In this document: piece after piece, positions 37,786-46,430 of the stretch
How the letters are laid out: each line of letters begins with the position of its first letter
How positions within the stretch are numbered: position 1 is the first letter of the stretch
From: Tenuifilaceae bacterium CYCD
GTDB lineage: Bacteria > Bacteroidota > Bacteroidia > Bacteroidales > Tenuifilaceae
DNA: 64,000 nucleotides
Direction of reading: 5' to 3'
Assembly: GCA_036322835.1 (NCBI GenBank)
Contig: AP027304.1
Span: 496,001 to 560,000, forward strand
Position numbers and translations under genes: made by a program
The notes under the pieces: model-generated
Told to the model about the DNA's origin: nothing
The model's database searches: none
Seen by the model: only the letters and a program-made list of their open reading frames with translations

Positions 37786-38433
37786 ATGGATAGATTAGAC
37801 AATGACCTTGAGTTATATATAACAAAGCACACAACTCCGTTAGATTCTACCTTGGAGGAGCTAACGAGAGTTACACATCTCACTACCTATAATCCAAGAA
37901 TGATTAGTGGCCATGCTCAAGGAATGTTTTTAGAATTTATTTGTCATATGGTTAAGCCTGAACGAATTTTAGAAATTGGAACATTTACAGGTTATTCCAC
38001 TATTTGCATGGCAAAAGCCATTGGCGAAAACGCAGTAATAGATACCATAGAAGTAAACGATGAACTACAAGATACAATTTCTGAATTCATTCAGAAAGCA
38101 GGAGTCAACAACAAAGTTAATCTACATTTTGGAGACGCGCGTCAAATCATCCCAACGCTGCAATTCCATTATGATTTAGTATTTATTGATGGAGATAAGC
38201 GAGAATACCCTCAATACTATGATCTAATCTTTCCTTTGGTCAAAGATGAAGGATATATTCTTGCCGATAATGTACTATGGAATGGCAAGGTTTTAGATAA
38301 AAATGCAACAGATGTTCACACTCTGGCCATTCTGGAGTTCAACAATTTGGTGCAGAATGACAAGCGAGTAGAAAATGTTTTACTACCCATTCGCGATGGG
38401 CTTATGTTCATCCGAAAACTTTCCACCCCTTAA
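37786..38433 (+). CDS. Class I SAM-dependent O-methyltransferase
   Basis: 215 residues. The SAM-binding I-L-E-I-G-T-F-T-G-Y-S-T and the D-L-V-F-I-D-G-D-K motif are those of the caffeoyl-CoA/catechol O-methyltransferase family (Methyltransf_3). The metal site is provided by Asp in I-D-G-D and D-N-V-L-W. The acceptor is unknown. It is translationally coupled to the M16 gene. Confidence 0.92.
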   Translation: MDRLDNDLELYITKHTTPLDSTLEELTRVTHLTTYNPRMISGHAQGMFLEFICHMVKPERILEIGTFTGYSTICMAKAIGENAVIDTIEVNDELQDTISEFIQKAGVNNKVNLHFGDARQIIPTLQFHYDLVFIDGDKREYPQYYDLIFPLVKDEGYILADNVLWNGKVLDKNATDVHTLAILEFNNLVQNDKRVENVLLPIRDGLMFIRKLSTP

Positions 38434-38498
38434 TAGCCGTTAAACCTTTTATAAGAATATTTAGTTAAATTATTGATCTATAATGTAACACGTATTCT

Positions 38499-39389
38499 AT
38501 GGCTCAATACACGATTAAACAAATGGAGCTGTTATCCGGCATCAGAGCAGCAACCATTAGAATGTGGGAAAAGCGATATACAATATTTTCCCCTCAAAGA
38601 ACCGACACAAACATCCGGAGGTATAACGATGATGATATTCGGTTCATCATAAACATCTCATTACTACTCAAAAAAGGGTTCAGGATTAGTAAACTTGCTA
38701 GCCTTTCTCTAGAAGAACTATCCGACTTAGCCTCAAAATTTGTTACTGATTACAAGTATGGTAACAATAATATAGAGCCGATAGTGTCGGCAACGCTTGA
38801 GTTTAACGAGATGGGAATAATCCAACCCATAAACGAAAGTTCTGCTAAGCATGGCATTGAATATACATTCGAGGCATTGGTGTTGCCATTCCTAAAACAA
38901 CTTGGCGAATTGTGGCAAACTGGAGCAATATCAACTGCACATGAACATTTTGCAAGCAATATTATACGCAATCAAATTAGTAATATTTACAAGAACTCTA
39001 TCAAACCCGATATAGGTAAAGATTCTCCCATCGTATTCTTCCTTCCCGAAGGAGAGTTTCACGAAATTGGATTAATATACTTTGCCTATATAGCCAAAAA
39101 TGCTGGTTACAAAACTATATACCTTGGACAATCAACACCCATTAATGATGCTATTAAGGTTGCAAAAGATCTCAAGTGCAAGATGGTGTTTACTTCATTT
39201 TCTTCCTCGGTTAATACAAGCCCAGAAGAAATTATTGAAGAACTAACTAAGGAATTGCCCTCCGTTCAAATCATTGCAACAGGATACGCTCTTACCGAAA
39301 TAACAATACCTACAAGTATAAACTTTGTTGCCAACGCCCAGGATTTGATTAAGGTTTTTGGGAAAATTGATCCGACCATGGTTCTATAA
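38499..39389 (+). CDS. MerR-family regulator with B12-binding photoreceptor motifs (CarH-like)
   Basis: 296 residues. A MerR helix-turn-helix (about 3-70) is followed by a helical bundle containing W139-x9-E149-H150, the W-x9-E-H motif of CarH/LitR, and a cobalamin-binding Rossmann domain with E186-x-H188-x-x-G191, where His188 would be the lower axial ligand. In characterised CarH, adenosylcobalamin assembles a repressor tetramer that light disrupts. All diagnostic residues are present, so light- or B12-responsive repression is a strong prediction. It is followed by its own terminator and then an ECF sigma gene. Confidence 0.88.
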   Translation: MAQYTIKQMELLSGIRAATIRMWEKRYTIFSPQRTDTNIRRYNDDDIRFIINISLLLKKGFRISKLASLSLEELSDLASKFVTDYKYGNNNIEPIVSATLEFNEMGIIQPINESSAKHGIEYTFEALVLPFLKQLGELWQTGAISTAHEHFASNIIRNQISNIYKNSIKPDIGKDSPIVFFLPEGEFHEIGLIYFAYIAKNAGYKTIYLGQSTPINDAIKVAKDLKCKMVFTSFSSSVNTSPEEIIEELTKELPSVQIIATGYALTEITIPTSINFVANAQDLIKVFGKIDPTMVL

Positions 39390-39408
39390 TAATTGCATTA
39401 AGAAATAA

Positions 39409-39437
39409 AAAAATCCTGCAATAAGCAGGATTTTTTT
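39409..39437 (+). terminator. Terminator of the CarH-like gene
   Basis: AAAAATCCTGC / GCAGGATTTTT with a 5-base loop and seven T. Confidence 0.9.
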
Positions 39438-39622
39438 ATTTAGATGTAATTTATATAAAAACCATAAACATCTTGTTTAAATTAATATCTACAGATGATT
39501 TTATTTAGAACGATTATAAAATAAAGGGCGACTGGCTTCTGTGTATTTGTTTTTTATTTAGACTTATTCTAAATTTGAAATGTTAATTTATTTATAATTA
39601 GTCTAACTAAAAACAAAACTAT

Positions 39623-40120
39623 ATGTCACAGCAAGAATTCAATACCGCACTGGTTGAACTTGAGCCAAACCTTGAACGTTTTGCTTACAGTCTTACCGCT
39701 GATCGCGAAGATGCAAGAGATTTATTACAAGAAACTTACCTCAAAGCTTTAACTTATAAGGATAAATTTGAAGATAATACCAATATCAAGGCTTGGACTT
39801 TCACTATTATGAAAAACACATTCATTAATAACTACAGAAAGTCTGTTAAGCAAAACACCACGTTCGACTCGAGTGATAATCAATTCATGATTAACAGCAA
39901 ATCAGAAAACTATGGGCCAGACTCAATGTACTCCCATAGTGAAATTAGTAAGAAGATTGATTCCCTTGAGGATGACTTTAAACTTCCTTTCCAAATGCAT
40001 ACATCGGGATACAAGTATAAAGAAATTGCGGATAAACTTAACCTGAAAATCGGAACGGTAAAAAGCAGAATATTTTTTTCTAGACAAAAATTAATGACCG
40101 CACTAAAAGATTACGAATAA
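39623..40120 (+). CDS. ECF-type RNA polymerase sigma factor
   Basis: 165 residues. Region 2 (about 10-75, with D-L-L-Q-E-T-Y-L-K-A) and region 4 (about 105-160, with K-L-N-L-K-I-G-T-V-K-S-R-I-F) are both complete. No anti-sigma gene follows. In many Bacteroidota a sigma factor of this type neighbours CarH-like regulators and light or carotenoid genes, so control by the upstream regulator is plausible. Pigment genes are not in the window. Confidence 0.92.
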   Translation: MSQQEFNTALVELEPNLERFAYSLTADREDARDLLQETYLKALTYKDKFEDNTNIKAWTFTIMKNTFINNYRKSVKQNTTFDSSDNQFMINSKSENYGPDSMYSHSEISKKIDSLEDDFKLPFQMHTSGYKYKEIADKLNLKIGTVKSRIFFSRQKLMTALKDYE

Positions 40121-40140
40121 CCATAAATCTAATCAAACCA

Positions 40141-40175
40141 AAATATCCGGGCAGAACACCTGGATATTTTATTTT
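40141..40175 (+). terminator. Terminator of the ECF sigma gene
   Basis: AAATATCCGGG / CCTGGATATTT (one G-T pair), 7-base loop, then TTATTTT. Confidence 0.8.
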
Positions 40176-40278
40176 CTCAAGCATATCAGAAAAAAATGAA
40201 ATTTCCTTCAATTTTCAGGTAACAATTTTAAAGGCATCCTTATAAAACGGTGATATTTATAAAATGAGGTTATGTCAC

Positions 40279-40395
40279 AAAAGGGAATAGGTAACCATTC
40301 AACCAATGAGCCATACTTTCTTTAACCTTTTTCAACACATTCCTATTCCCTTTTTTTACCAAACATACCCACATTTTCTGTAGGTATGTTTTTAA
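40279..40395 (+). other. Two consecutive hairpins: possible small RNA ending in a terminator
   Basis: AAAAGGGAATAGG (40279-40291) pairs with CCTATTCCC plus T (40342-40354) across a roughly 50-base loop. It is followed by AAACATACC / GGTATGTTT (40361-40391) and a T-rich tail. No open frame of note overlaps. The gap 40121-40489 otherwise holds the sigma-gene terminator and the left end of the insertion sequence. Confidence 0.4.
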
Positions 40396-40429
40396 TATTT
40401 CTAAACACCAACGAAAATATCCTATAATT

Positions 40430-40437
40430 TAATTTTA
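40430..40437. repeat. Left target-site duplication of the IS1595-family element
   Basis: TAATTTTA, repeated exactly at 41437-41444. Eight bases is the duplication length of IS1595-family elements. Confidence 0.85.
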
Positions 40438-41436
40438 TATGCATATCCGCTAATGTACCAAAATAATTATCTTTACAAAAACACTTGAGATGAATTTTAT
40501 CGATTTTGTAAAGAAATATCCAGATGAAGCCAGCTGCATAAGACACTTTCGAACCGTTAAGGAGCGAAAAGGAGTCGTCTGCAAGAAGTGTGGCAATACG
40601 CATCATTACTGGAACAAAACCTACAATTCGCACGATTGCAGCAGCTGTGGATACAGAACCACCTTACGAAGCGGCACCGTTATGGAGTCATCGAAGCTAC
40701 CTTTTCAGTACTGGTTGTACGCCATTTACCTGATGACCATGACCAAAAAAGGGATCTCTGCTGCTGAGGTTCAGCGGCAGCTTGGCCATAAGCGCTACGA
40801 ACCGATTTGGGCCATGATGCACAAGATCAGATCGGTCATGGGATTGCGCGATGAGCGGTATGAATTGGAGGGCGTTGTCGAGCTGGACGATGCCTTTTTC
40901 AGAACCCATGCAGAGGACGAAAATGACGAGCTGACCAAAAGAGGAAGAGGCAGTCAGCGGCAAAGCAAAGTTCTAGTTATGGCCAAAGTTGATCCCAGGC
41001 GGGGGCGACCTCGCAGGAACAAAAAGCCATCAGCATTCCGATACGTAAAGATGGTTGTCATTCCGGACTCTTCGTCGAAAACGATGAACAAAGTAGTCTC
41101 AGCGAGCACCAGCTCTTCATCGGTGATTAAGAGTGATGGCTGGCGTGGTTTTAACAAAATCAAAGAGATAAGCTCCAGACATATCAAAAAGATAGTACCA
41201 CCCGAGGAGGCTTCAAGAGTACTCCCATGGGTGCATACCATGATTAGCAATGCAAAGAGAAACTTCTTAGGAGTCAATCACAAAATAAAAGACGTGTACC
41301 TGCAAAACTATCTGGACGAGTTTTGTTATAAAACCAATCGAAGATATTTTGGCAAAGAGTTGTTTGAACGACTTATGGTTGCTGCTGTAGAAGATACTTG
41401 GTATGGTAAAATAAGGTATAATTGCGGATAATCATA
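40438..41436 (+). mobile_element. Complete IS1595-family insertion sequence (999 bp)
   Basis: The left end TATGCATATCCGCTAAT and the right end, read inward as TATGATTATCCGCAAT, are imperfect terminal inverted repeats. The element is bounded by perfect 8-bp duplications and contains one transposase gene whose stop lies inside the right repeat. Length, duplication size and transposase type all agree with IS1595. It separates the two ECF sigma loci. Confidence 0.9.
40490..41431 (+). CDS. IS1595-family transposase
   Basis: 313 residues. An N-terminal zinc ribbon (C-K-K-C near 31-34 and C-S-S-C near 49-52) is followed by the ISXO2-like DDE domain, with acidic residues in V-E-L-D-D-A and K-S-D-G-W. 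No frameshift or stop interrupts it, so the element is probably active. The stop codon overlaps the right inverted repeat. Confidence 0.93.
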   Translation: MNFIDFVKKYPDEASCIRHFRTVKERKGVVCKKCGNTHHYWNKTYNSHDCSSCGYRTTLRSGTVMESSKLPFQYWLYAIYLMTMTKKGISAAEVQRQLGHKRYEPIWAMMHKIRSVMGLRDERYELEGVVELDDAFFRTHAEDENDELTKRGRGSQRQSKVLVMAKVDPRRGRPRRNKKPSAFRYVKMVVIPDSSSKTMNKVVSASTSSSSVIKSDGWRGFNKIKEISSRHIKKIVPPEEASRVLPWVHTMISNAKRNFLGVNHKIKDVYLQNYLDEFCYKTNRRYFGKELFERLMVAAVEDTWYGKIRYNCG

Positions 41437-41444
41437 TAATTTTA
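41437..41444. repeat. Right target-site duplication of the IS1595-family element
   Basis: TAATTTTA, identical to 40430-40437. Confidence 0.85.
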
Positions 41445-41807
41445 AATACTAGAAATCAACTTTACTCAAACTCCATCGTCCCTAAGGACGATAATATTTA
41501 AACCAGTCATAACTACAGTTACTCTACGTTTATCTCTTTCGCATACTTGGTTACATAATTATTCTATTTATAGCACACGTAAAGTTCAGCAATGATATTT
41601 TTCATTTCACAAAAAAATGGATACACAAAATATGGTTTAATGAGAATAGACGTTCAATTGTTACCCGAAAAGATGAGAAATTTTTAGCAAAACAAAGTTT
41701 CAATGTTTTATATCATATTTTCAAGTTTTTAGTCAAGCATTATAATGATATTTTTGAAGTATTTGATATTTTTGTTGATACTCGATTAATTTTCAGTTAA
41801 AAGCCGT
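41445..41807 (+). promoter_or_regulatory. Intergenic region upstream of the second ECF sigma gene
   Basis: 363 bases without a gene. It contains a small hairpin ATCGTCC-CTAA-GGACGAT near 41479-41496 and two TATTTTTG boxes (41749-41756 and 41767-41774) that fit TAnnTTTG, 18 bases apart. They are candidate promoters for the sigma gene at 41808. Nothing else is recognised. Confidence 0.45.
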
Positions 41808-42422
41808 ATGCGAGAATTTACCGATGATGAAATAATAGATTGCCTGAGAAATAGGCAAAGTCATGTTGTTCGATATTTATCGGATAGATACTTGCCCATG
41901 ATTCGTTTAATGGTGCATCAGGCGGGAGGGACTCCCGATGACGCTAAAGACATTTTTCAGGACGGATTAATTATCATGATCGAGAAAATAGATCGAGATG
42001 ATTTTGCACTAACCTGTAAGTTTAAGACCTTTCTTTTTAGCGTTTGCAAAAATTTATGGCGAAGCGTTCTAGAAAAAAGAAGAGCCGCCGCGAACTATCT
42101 TAACCGAAGACTAGACGATTCGGCAATCAATGATTTTTCGGAAGAATACGACCATAAGCTTTATCAGGATTTAATATACGATATATTTGAAACACTTGAT
42201 CCTGTGTGCCAGCAAATCCTAAGGATGTACTGGGAAGAATATTCACCAAGGGAAATTGCCGAGAAGTTAGGCTACACCTATGGTTATGTTCGTAAAAAGA
42301 AGTGTGAATGCCAAGCCGAACTAATCAGCAAGATCCAGAATCATCCTGACTACAAATTGATAAGAAGGACTGAAGAAAATTTCCAAAGACAAATCAACCC
42401 TAAACCAACATTTACCCCATGA
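41808..42422 (+). CDS. ECF-type sigma factor, first gene of the sigma/anti-sigma pair
   Basis: 204 residues. Region 2 (about 20-90, with D-A-K-D-I-F-Q-D-G-L) and region 4 (about 130-180, with Y-S-P-R-E-I-A-E-K-L-G-Y-T-Y-G-Y-V) are intact. The stop overlaps the start of the next gene by 4 bases (ATGA), the classic coupling of an ECF sigma gene to its anti-sigma. It is unlike the sigma factor at 39623 and not a recent copy. The TPR-CHAT protease and leader peptide genes converge on this pair. Confidence 0.9.
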   Translation: MREFTDDEIIDCLRNRQSHVVRYLSDRYLPMIRLMVHQAGGTPDDAKDIFQDGLIIMIEKIDRDDFALTCKFKTFLFSVCKNLWRSVLEKRRAAANYLNRRLDDSAINDFSEEYDHKLYQDLIYDIFETLDPVCQQILRMYWEEYSPREIAEKLGYTYGYVRKKKCECQAELISKIQNHPDYKLIRRTEENFQRQINPKPTFTP

Positions 42423-43441
42423 AAAACTTCGCTCAATACATCATTGATTACACCGAAGGAAATCTTTCCAATGCTGATCGTATAAAGTTCGAGACCGAAC
42501 TCATTCAAAACAAAGACCTGAAAGATGAATATGAACTTTTTCTGCTTGTTAATGAAGTAATGCAAGGGAATATAGACATAGAAGAAATAAATGCAGAAAC
42601 ATCTTTATCCAATGTTGATGAGCAAACAAAACAAATGATAGTTGAATTCAAAAAAGAACCATCAAAATATAAAAGCATCCAAAACTTTGTTGAAAACTCA
42701 CTATATGAGGAAGAGCAAAAAATTGAAAAAGAAATAAACCTAATCACAAAAGAAATCAACGAAAATAAAGTTGACGATATTACTAAAACTTGGGTTAAAG
42801 ATTGGGACAACAGCCAAACTGGCAATGCAAGTTTAAAGCATAAAGAGGTCATACATTTTGTCTCGTCCTCTCTTTCGGATGAGAACAATAAATCTAAGGC
42901 AATTGTAGAACCCAAAATTACGTGGTATAAAAATTCTGCGGTTAAGATAGTAAGCATAGCTGCTGCAGCCTCTCTTGTGTTAATTTTTGTGGTTCGTTCC
43001 CTTCTTATTCCATCTAACCCGGAAAATCTATATGAAACTAACTATAAGCCATACGAAGCATTTACGTCAATAACCAGAGGGGCTGATGATGACTTAACCA
43101 ATAGATATAACCAAGCGATTGTAAACTACAGACAGGGAAACTACGAATTAGCCGCAATGGAATTCGAGATGATTATGAAGAGTGATACCTTTAGCTCTGC
43201 TCCAAAATTTTTTGCTGGTCTATCGCAAATAGAGCTAGGTGATTATGCGAAAGCAATAAACCTGCTTAACAACGTTGTGCAAAACAATGCAGATTACGCC
43301 ACTGAGGCAAAATGGTACTTAGGGTTAACCTACATCAAAACTGGGGATAACAATAAAGCGATACCATATTTTAAAGATTTATCCCAGACACCAGGCTATT
43401 ACCAAAGAGAAGCCAAAAAAATGGTAAAAAAACTAAGATAA
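42419..43441 (+). CDS. Membrane anti-sigma-like protein with C-terminal TPRs
   Basis: 340 residues. The N-terminal half is acidic and helical, with an opening (F-A-Q-Y-I-I-D-Y-T-E-G-N-L) like zinc-less anti-sigma domains. One transmembrane helix spans about 173-196. The exported C-terminal part (about 215-340) has TPR-type helices (Y-R-Q-G-N-Y-E-L-A-A-M-E-F-E). The layout puts a sigma-binding domain in the cytoplasm and a protein-interaction scaffold outside. It starts inside the sigma gene and its 3' end overlaps the convergent CHAT gene by 9 bases. No known anti-sigma family can be named. Confidence 0.75.
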   Translation: MKNFAQYIIDYTEGNLSNADRIKFETELIQNKDLKDEYELFLLVNEVMQGNIDIEEINAETSLSNVDEQTKQMIVEFKKEPSKYKSIQNFVENSLYEEEQKIEKEINLITKEINENKVDDITKTWVKDWDNSQTGNASLKHKEVIHFVSSSLSDENNKSKAIVEPKITWYKNSAVKIVSIAAAASLVLIFVVRSLLIPSNPENLYETNYKPYEAFTSITRGADDDLTNRYNQAIVNYRQGNYELAAMEFEMIMKSDTFSSAPKFFAGLSQIELGDYAKAINLLNNVVQNNADYATEAKWYLGLTYIKTGDNNKAIPYFKDLSQTPGYYQREAKKMVKKLR

Positions 43442-46162
43442 TCGTCTCCTTCTGAAGTAAAATAAGCAAAAAAAAGAAATTAGGAATACCCCTGCTATAG
43501 AAATATATACTTTAACATTGCGCTTAACAGGCGATTTATCACCCATTACTTGATAAGCAGCCCAGTAGTATGGATTTGCATAAGTAGGCGTTGAATTTTT
43601 CAGATAATTCAACTTTGCCAATCGCATTGCCTCATCTTTATCCATTCCTTTCGATAGGTTATGATAAAAACTCGAGATTATTGGTGAACTCGCTTCATCA
43701 TTTACATCCCATAAAGTATTCACCACTGAGGGAACTCCCGCAAGAAAGAAACTCCGTGATAAACTCATAATTCCTTCACCATGATATAAATCGCCAGTTC
43801 CAGTATTGCATGCGCTAAGAACCACCATCGGCGACGATATTTTACTCATGCTTATCTCGTAACTATACAGCCTCCCATCCTCAACTGAATCTTGTATAGA
43901 ATCGAAAATTAAGTATGAATACTTTGAATTAACGGTATCGGTACTAGAGTGCATTGCTAAATGAAGAACTGCAGGTTTTAAGCATAAATGCTTAAAATTA
44001 CTTTCAGTAGCAAATCCATTAGTATAGTTAATGCTGGTAAATCCTCTGCTAATTGAGACTACCTCATTCTTTGCTCCAATTAGTTTAGACTTAGTTGCAT
44101 TACTTGCATAATCGGGCAAAAAAGCAACAACCTTACTCGTATTGACCTTTTTCTTGGAAAAAACAAGTGACGATGAATATGCGTATGAAATAGAATAATT
44201 CCGAAGTAAGTAGTTCAAACCATCAAAGCGCACACTGGGATTGGTAGGTAAATCCTGAACAAACGCATCGAAGGGAAGATACGCAATCTCCTCATCGGGA
44301 ATCACAATAATTTTCGTTCCTGCTAAATCATTTTTAATAGGTTTTATCAAGGTATTATACATATAAGAAAGGGCAATGAGATAACTACGATAGGCCTTTG
44401 GGGAGTTAATAAAATTGGACTTAACTGCGCTTTGTTTTATAATATTAACATTGTAAGCAAACATTGTATCAACCTGCAAAGATTTGAACCGTAATCTATC
44501 CCTTGTAATAGTAAAAATATATAAATCACGCCACCCCTGAGAATAATTATGAGGGATGAAATATTCTACAACAGTCTCATTCCTATTAAGGTTAGCCTGA
44601 AGATCTTTAAGGTTGACGGGCTCTGTTATACTAGCAAGATCTCTATATTGCGTAGAAACCGTTTTAATTTTATCGTAAAGAGTATCGTTACTTCTATTCA
44701 GTTCAAACAATTTATCATTCCAAAACTCTATTTTTAGCGAATCCGGTTTGGCTTTCTGGCTCTCATCCTGAATTAACTTGTTGTACGATGAAATCTGCAT
44801 TCTAAGATAATTACGCTGTATTAGAATAGAATCGGGCGAACTTTTGCTATAAAGAATTTCATTCTCATTCACCTCATCGCTCAATACTCTCGATTTACTT
44901 AATGTTGATATGCTGTACATTTTTTCGATGTACACAGGATCATTTGTTAAAGTGTAAATTTCCTTTGAGATCTCAATCGCCGACAAATACGTAGCCTTCT
45001 CGTTTTCTGCCAAGTACAACTTACTATCATACGATGTGTAGTTATTTCTAATCCTCTCTATCAGCTGTAATGCAAGATTTATAGTTTCATAGCTATGCTC
45101 CATTACCTTTAACTGATTTGTTTTTTGCTGCTGAAGCGCAAACATTTTAAGAGCCTGAGATTTACTTTTAAGATTATCGAGAAGCCTATAGTTAAATATA
45201 GCCGAACTAATTGATGGATTAGAGAAAATGCACGTGTCGTTAAAATCGTTAACAACCGCAATCAACGATTTCTGATAGTACTGAAGCGCCTCCCCATAAT
45301 TTGATTCATTGTAAAAATAGTCGCCTAAGTGTTTGTACGCTAACGAAACAAAAGGATGCTTAGCACCATAGTTCTGAAAACTTATAGCAAGAGCTTTCTG
45401 ATAAATATTAAGAGCCTCCTGATTTCTCCCAATAGAATTAAGGAAAAGCCCATAATCAAACAAAGCACTAGTTATCCTGTAATAATTAGAACCATACTCT
45501 TTCTCAAACCAATAAATACTTTGTTTAAAGCATTTCTCGGCTTTTGAATATTCTTTTGTTTCTACATAAACCTTTGCAATGTTTAAATAAGGCAGTTCTT
45601 TTTCAGTTAAACCATATGCATTTTTAAGATCGAGGCTTTTGAACAGATAGATAAGTGCATCTTTGAAATTTCTATTTTCATATAAGGTTAGTCCTAAATT
45701 CAAGTATGCTGAAGAAACCTTAAAATAATTACTATTATTCTTGTTTAAGCTTCGATATAGTTTCAAACTTTGATTTAAATAGTCAATGGATTTATTATAA
45801 TCTCTTATAATTCCATAAACCCTTGCCTTATTAATATAAACATCCCCTAACTCCTCCGAATACAATGATCTATTATCAATTAATTTTTCTGCCAAACTGT
45901 AATAATGCAAAGACTTATCATATCTACCCAACTTATTATTTATTACTCCTAGATTATTACAAATAGCAACCTTAGACCTGTCTAACAACGAATCTTCGGA
46001 TTCTAAAACATTTAAAAGGCATTTCTCGGCTTTAACAAAATCACCCTGCTCAAAAAAGAATGTAAAATCATTTATACTCTGAACAGAAGTTCTATTCTGA
46101 GCAATTGAAGTGATACTAATAATTAAACAAAAAAACAAAAAGGAGAAGCCACTTATTCGCAT
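43433..46162 (-). CDS. TPR-CHAT protein: exported caspase-like cysteine protease
   Basis: 909 residues from the ATG at 46162, chosen because it opens a signal peptide (M-R-I-S-G-F-S-F-L-F-F...); an upstream ATG at 46204 adds 14 residues. About ten tetratricopeptide repeats fill residues 40-330, a helical linker follows, and a CHAT domain (about 590-870) has the caspase-like dyad His738 (H-L-A-M-H) and Cys785 (S-A-C-N-T-G). A final transmembrane helix and R-R-R-R tail anchor the C-terminus. The domains should therefore face the periplasm. It is co-oriented with the small leader-peptide gene, 70 bases downstream of it. Confidence 0.9.
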   Translation of the reverse strand: MRISGFSFLFFCLIISITSIAQNRTSVQSINDFTFFFEQGDFVKAEKCLLNVLESEDSLLDRSKVAICNNLGVINNKLGRYDKSLHYYSLAEKLIDNRSLYSEELGDVYINKARVYGIIRDYNKSIDYLNQSLKLYRSLNKNNSNYFKVSSAYLNLGLTLYENRNFKDALIYLFKSLDLKNAYGLTEKELPYLNIAKVYVETKEYSKAEKCFKQSIYWFEKEYGSNYYRITSALFDYGLFLNSIGRNQEALNIYQKALAISFQNYGAKHPFVSLAYKHLGDYFYNESNYGEALQYYQKSLIAVVNDFNDTCIFSNPSISSAIFNYRLLDNLKSKSQALKMFALQQQKTNQLKVMEHSYETINLALQLIERIRNNYTSYDSKLYLAENEKATYLSAIEISKEIYTLTNDPVYIEKMYSISTLSKSRVLSDEVNENEILYSKSSPDSILIQRNYLRMQISSYNKLIQDESQKAKPDSLKIEFWNDKLFELNRSNDTLYDKIKTVSTQYRDLASITEPVNLKDLQANLNRNETVVEYFIPHNYSQGWRDLYIFTITRDRLRFKSLQVDTMFAYNVNIIKQSAVKSNFINSPKAYRSYLIALSYMYNTLIKPIKNDLAGTKIIVIPDEEIAYLPFDAFVQDLPTNPSVRFDGLNYLLRNYSISYAYSSSLVFSKKKVNTSKVVAFLPDYASNATKSKLIGAKNEVVSISRGFTSINYTNGFATESNFKHLCLKPAVLHLAMHSSTDTVNSKYSYLIFDSIQDSVEDGRLYSYEISMSKISSPMVVLSACNTGTGDLYHGEGIMSLSRSFFLAGVPSVVNTLWDVNDEASSPIISSFYHNLSKGMDKDEAMRLAKLNYLKNSTPTYANPYYWAAYQVMGDKSPVKRNVKVYISIAGVFLISFFCLFYFRRRRLS

Positions 46163-46232
46163 AGCTATTATGCATAAACTATGCAATAATACAAAAAAGG
46201 ACATTCATTTAATTGAATGTCCAAATCTTTAA

Positions 46233-46430
46233 CTATTTAGGTTTGGTAGTTGTAGTTGTAGTCGTAGGAATTGGTATAGGAATTATAATATCAGCACCAC
46301 CATTATCCTCACCATCGCCACCTCTAACCGCATTCATCTTGTTAAGATCTAGCTCTTGGTTTTCGTTAAGTAAGTTTTTCAGGTTATCTAAAGTGTTAAC
46401 CAAATTCTCGTGTTTGTTCATTCTTTTCAT
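46233..46430 (-). CDS. Small double-glycine-leader peptide (putative secreted peptide precursor)
   Basis: 65 residues. Residues 1-38 are charged and helical, ending L-D-L-N-K-M-N-A-V-R-G-G, a classic double-glycine leader like the GG-Bacteroidales natural-product precursors. The remainder is Gly/Asp-rich, then I-I-I-P-I-P-I-P, seven threonines and K-P-K. Such leaders are usually cut after GG by C39 peptidase-transporters, none of which is nearby. The gene directly precedes the TPR-CHAT protease, so the protease could act on it. Function is unproven. Confidence 0.7.
   Translation of the reverse strand: MKRMNKHENLVNTLDNLKNLLNENQELDLNKMNAVRGGDGEDNGGADIIIPIPIPTTTTTTTKPK

Noticed and set aside
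41479-41496. Small hairpin after the insertion sequence as a terminator
   Set aside because: Only 7 bp and no T-run follows on either strand.
42505-42957. 150-codon antisense open frame opposite the anti-sigma-like gene
   Set aside because: It is Ser/Leu-rich as expected for the complement of a Glu/Lys-rich helix and has no start context or homology.
43433-46162. Type III-E CRISPR (Craspase) component
   Set aside because: No gRAMP/Cas7-11, CRISPR array or Csx30/31 is present; only the TPR-CHAT architecture and a sigma factor are shared, and this protein has a signal peptide and a membrane anchor.
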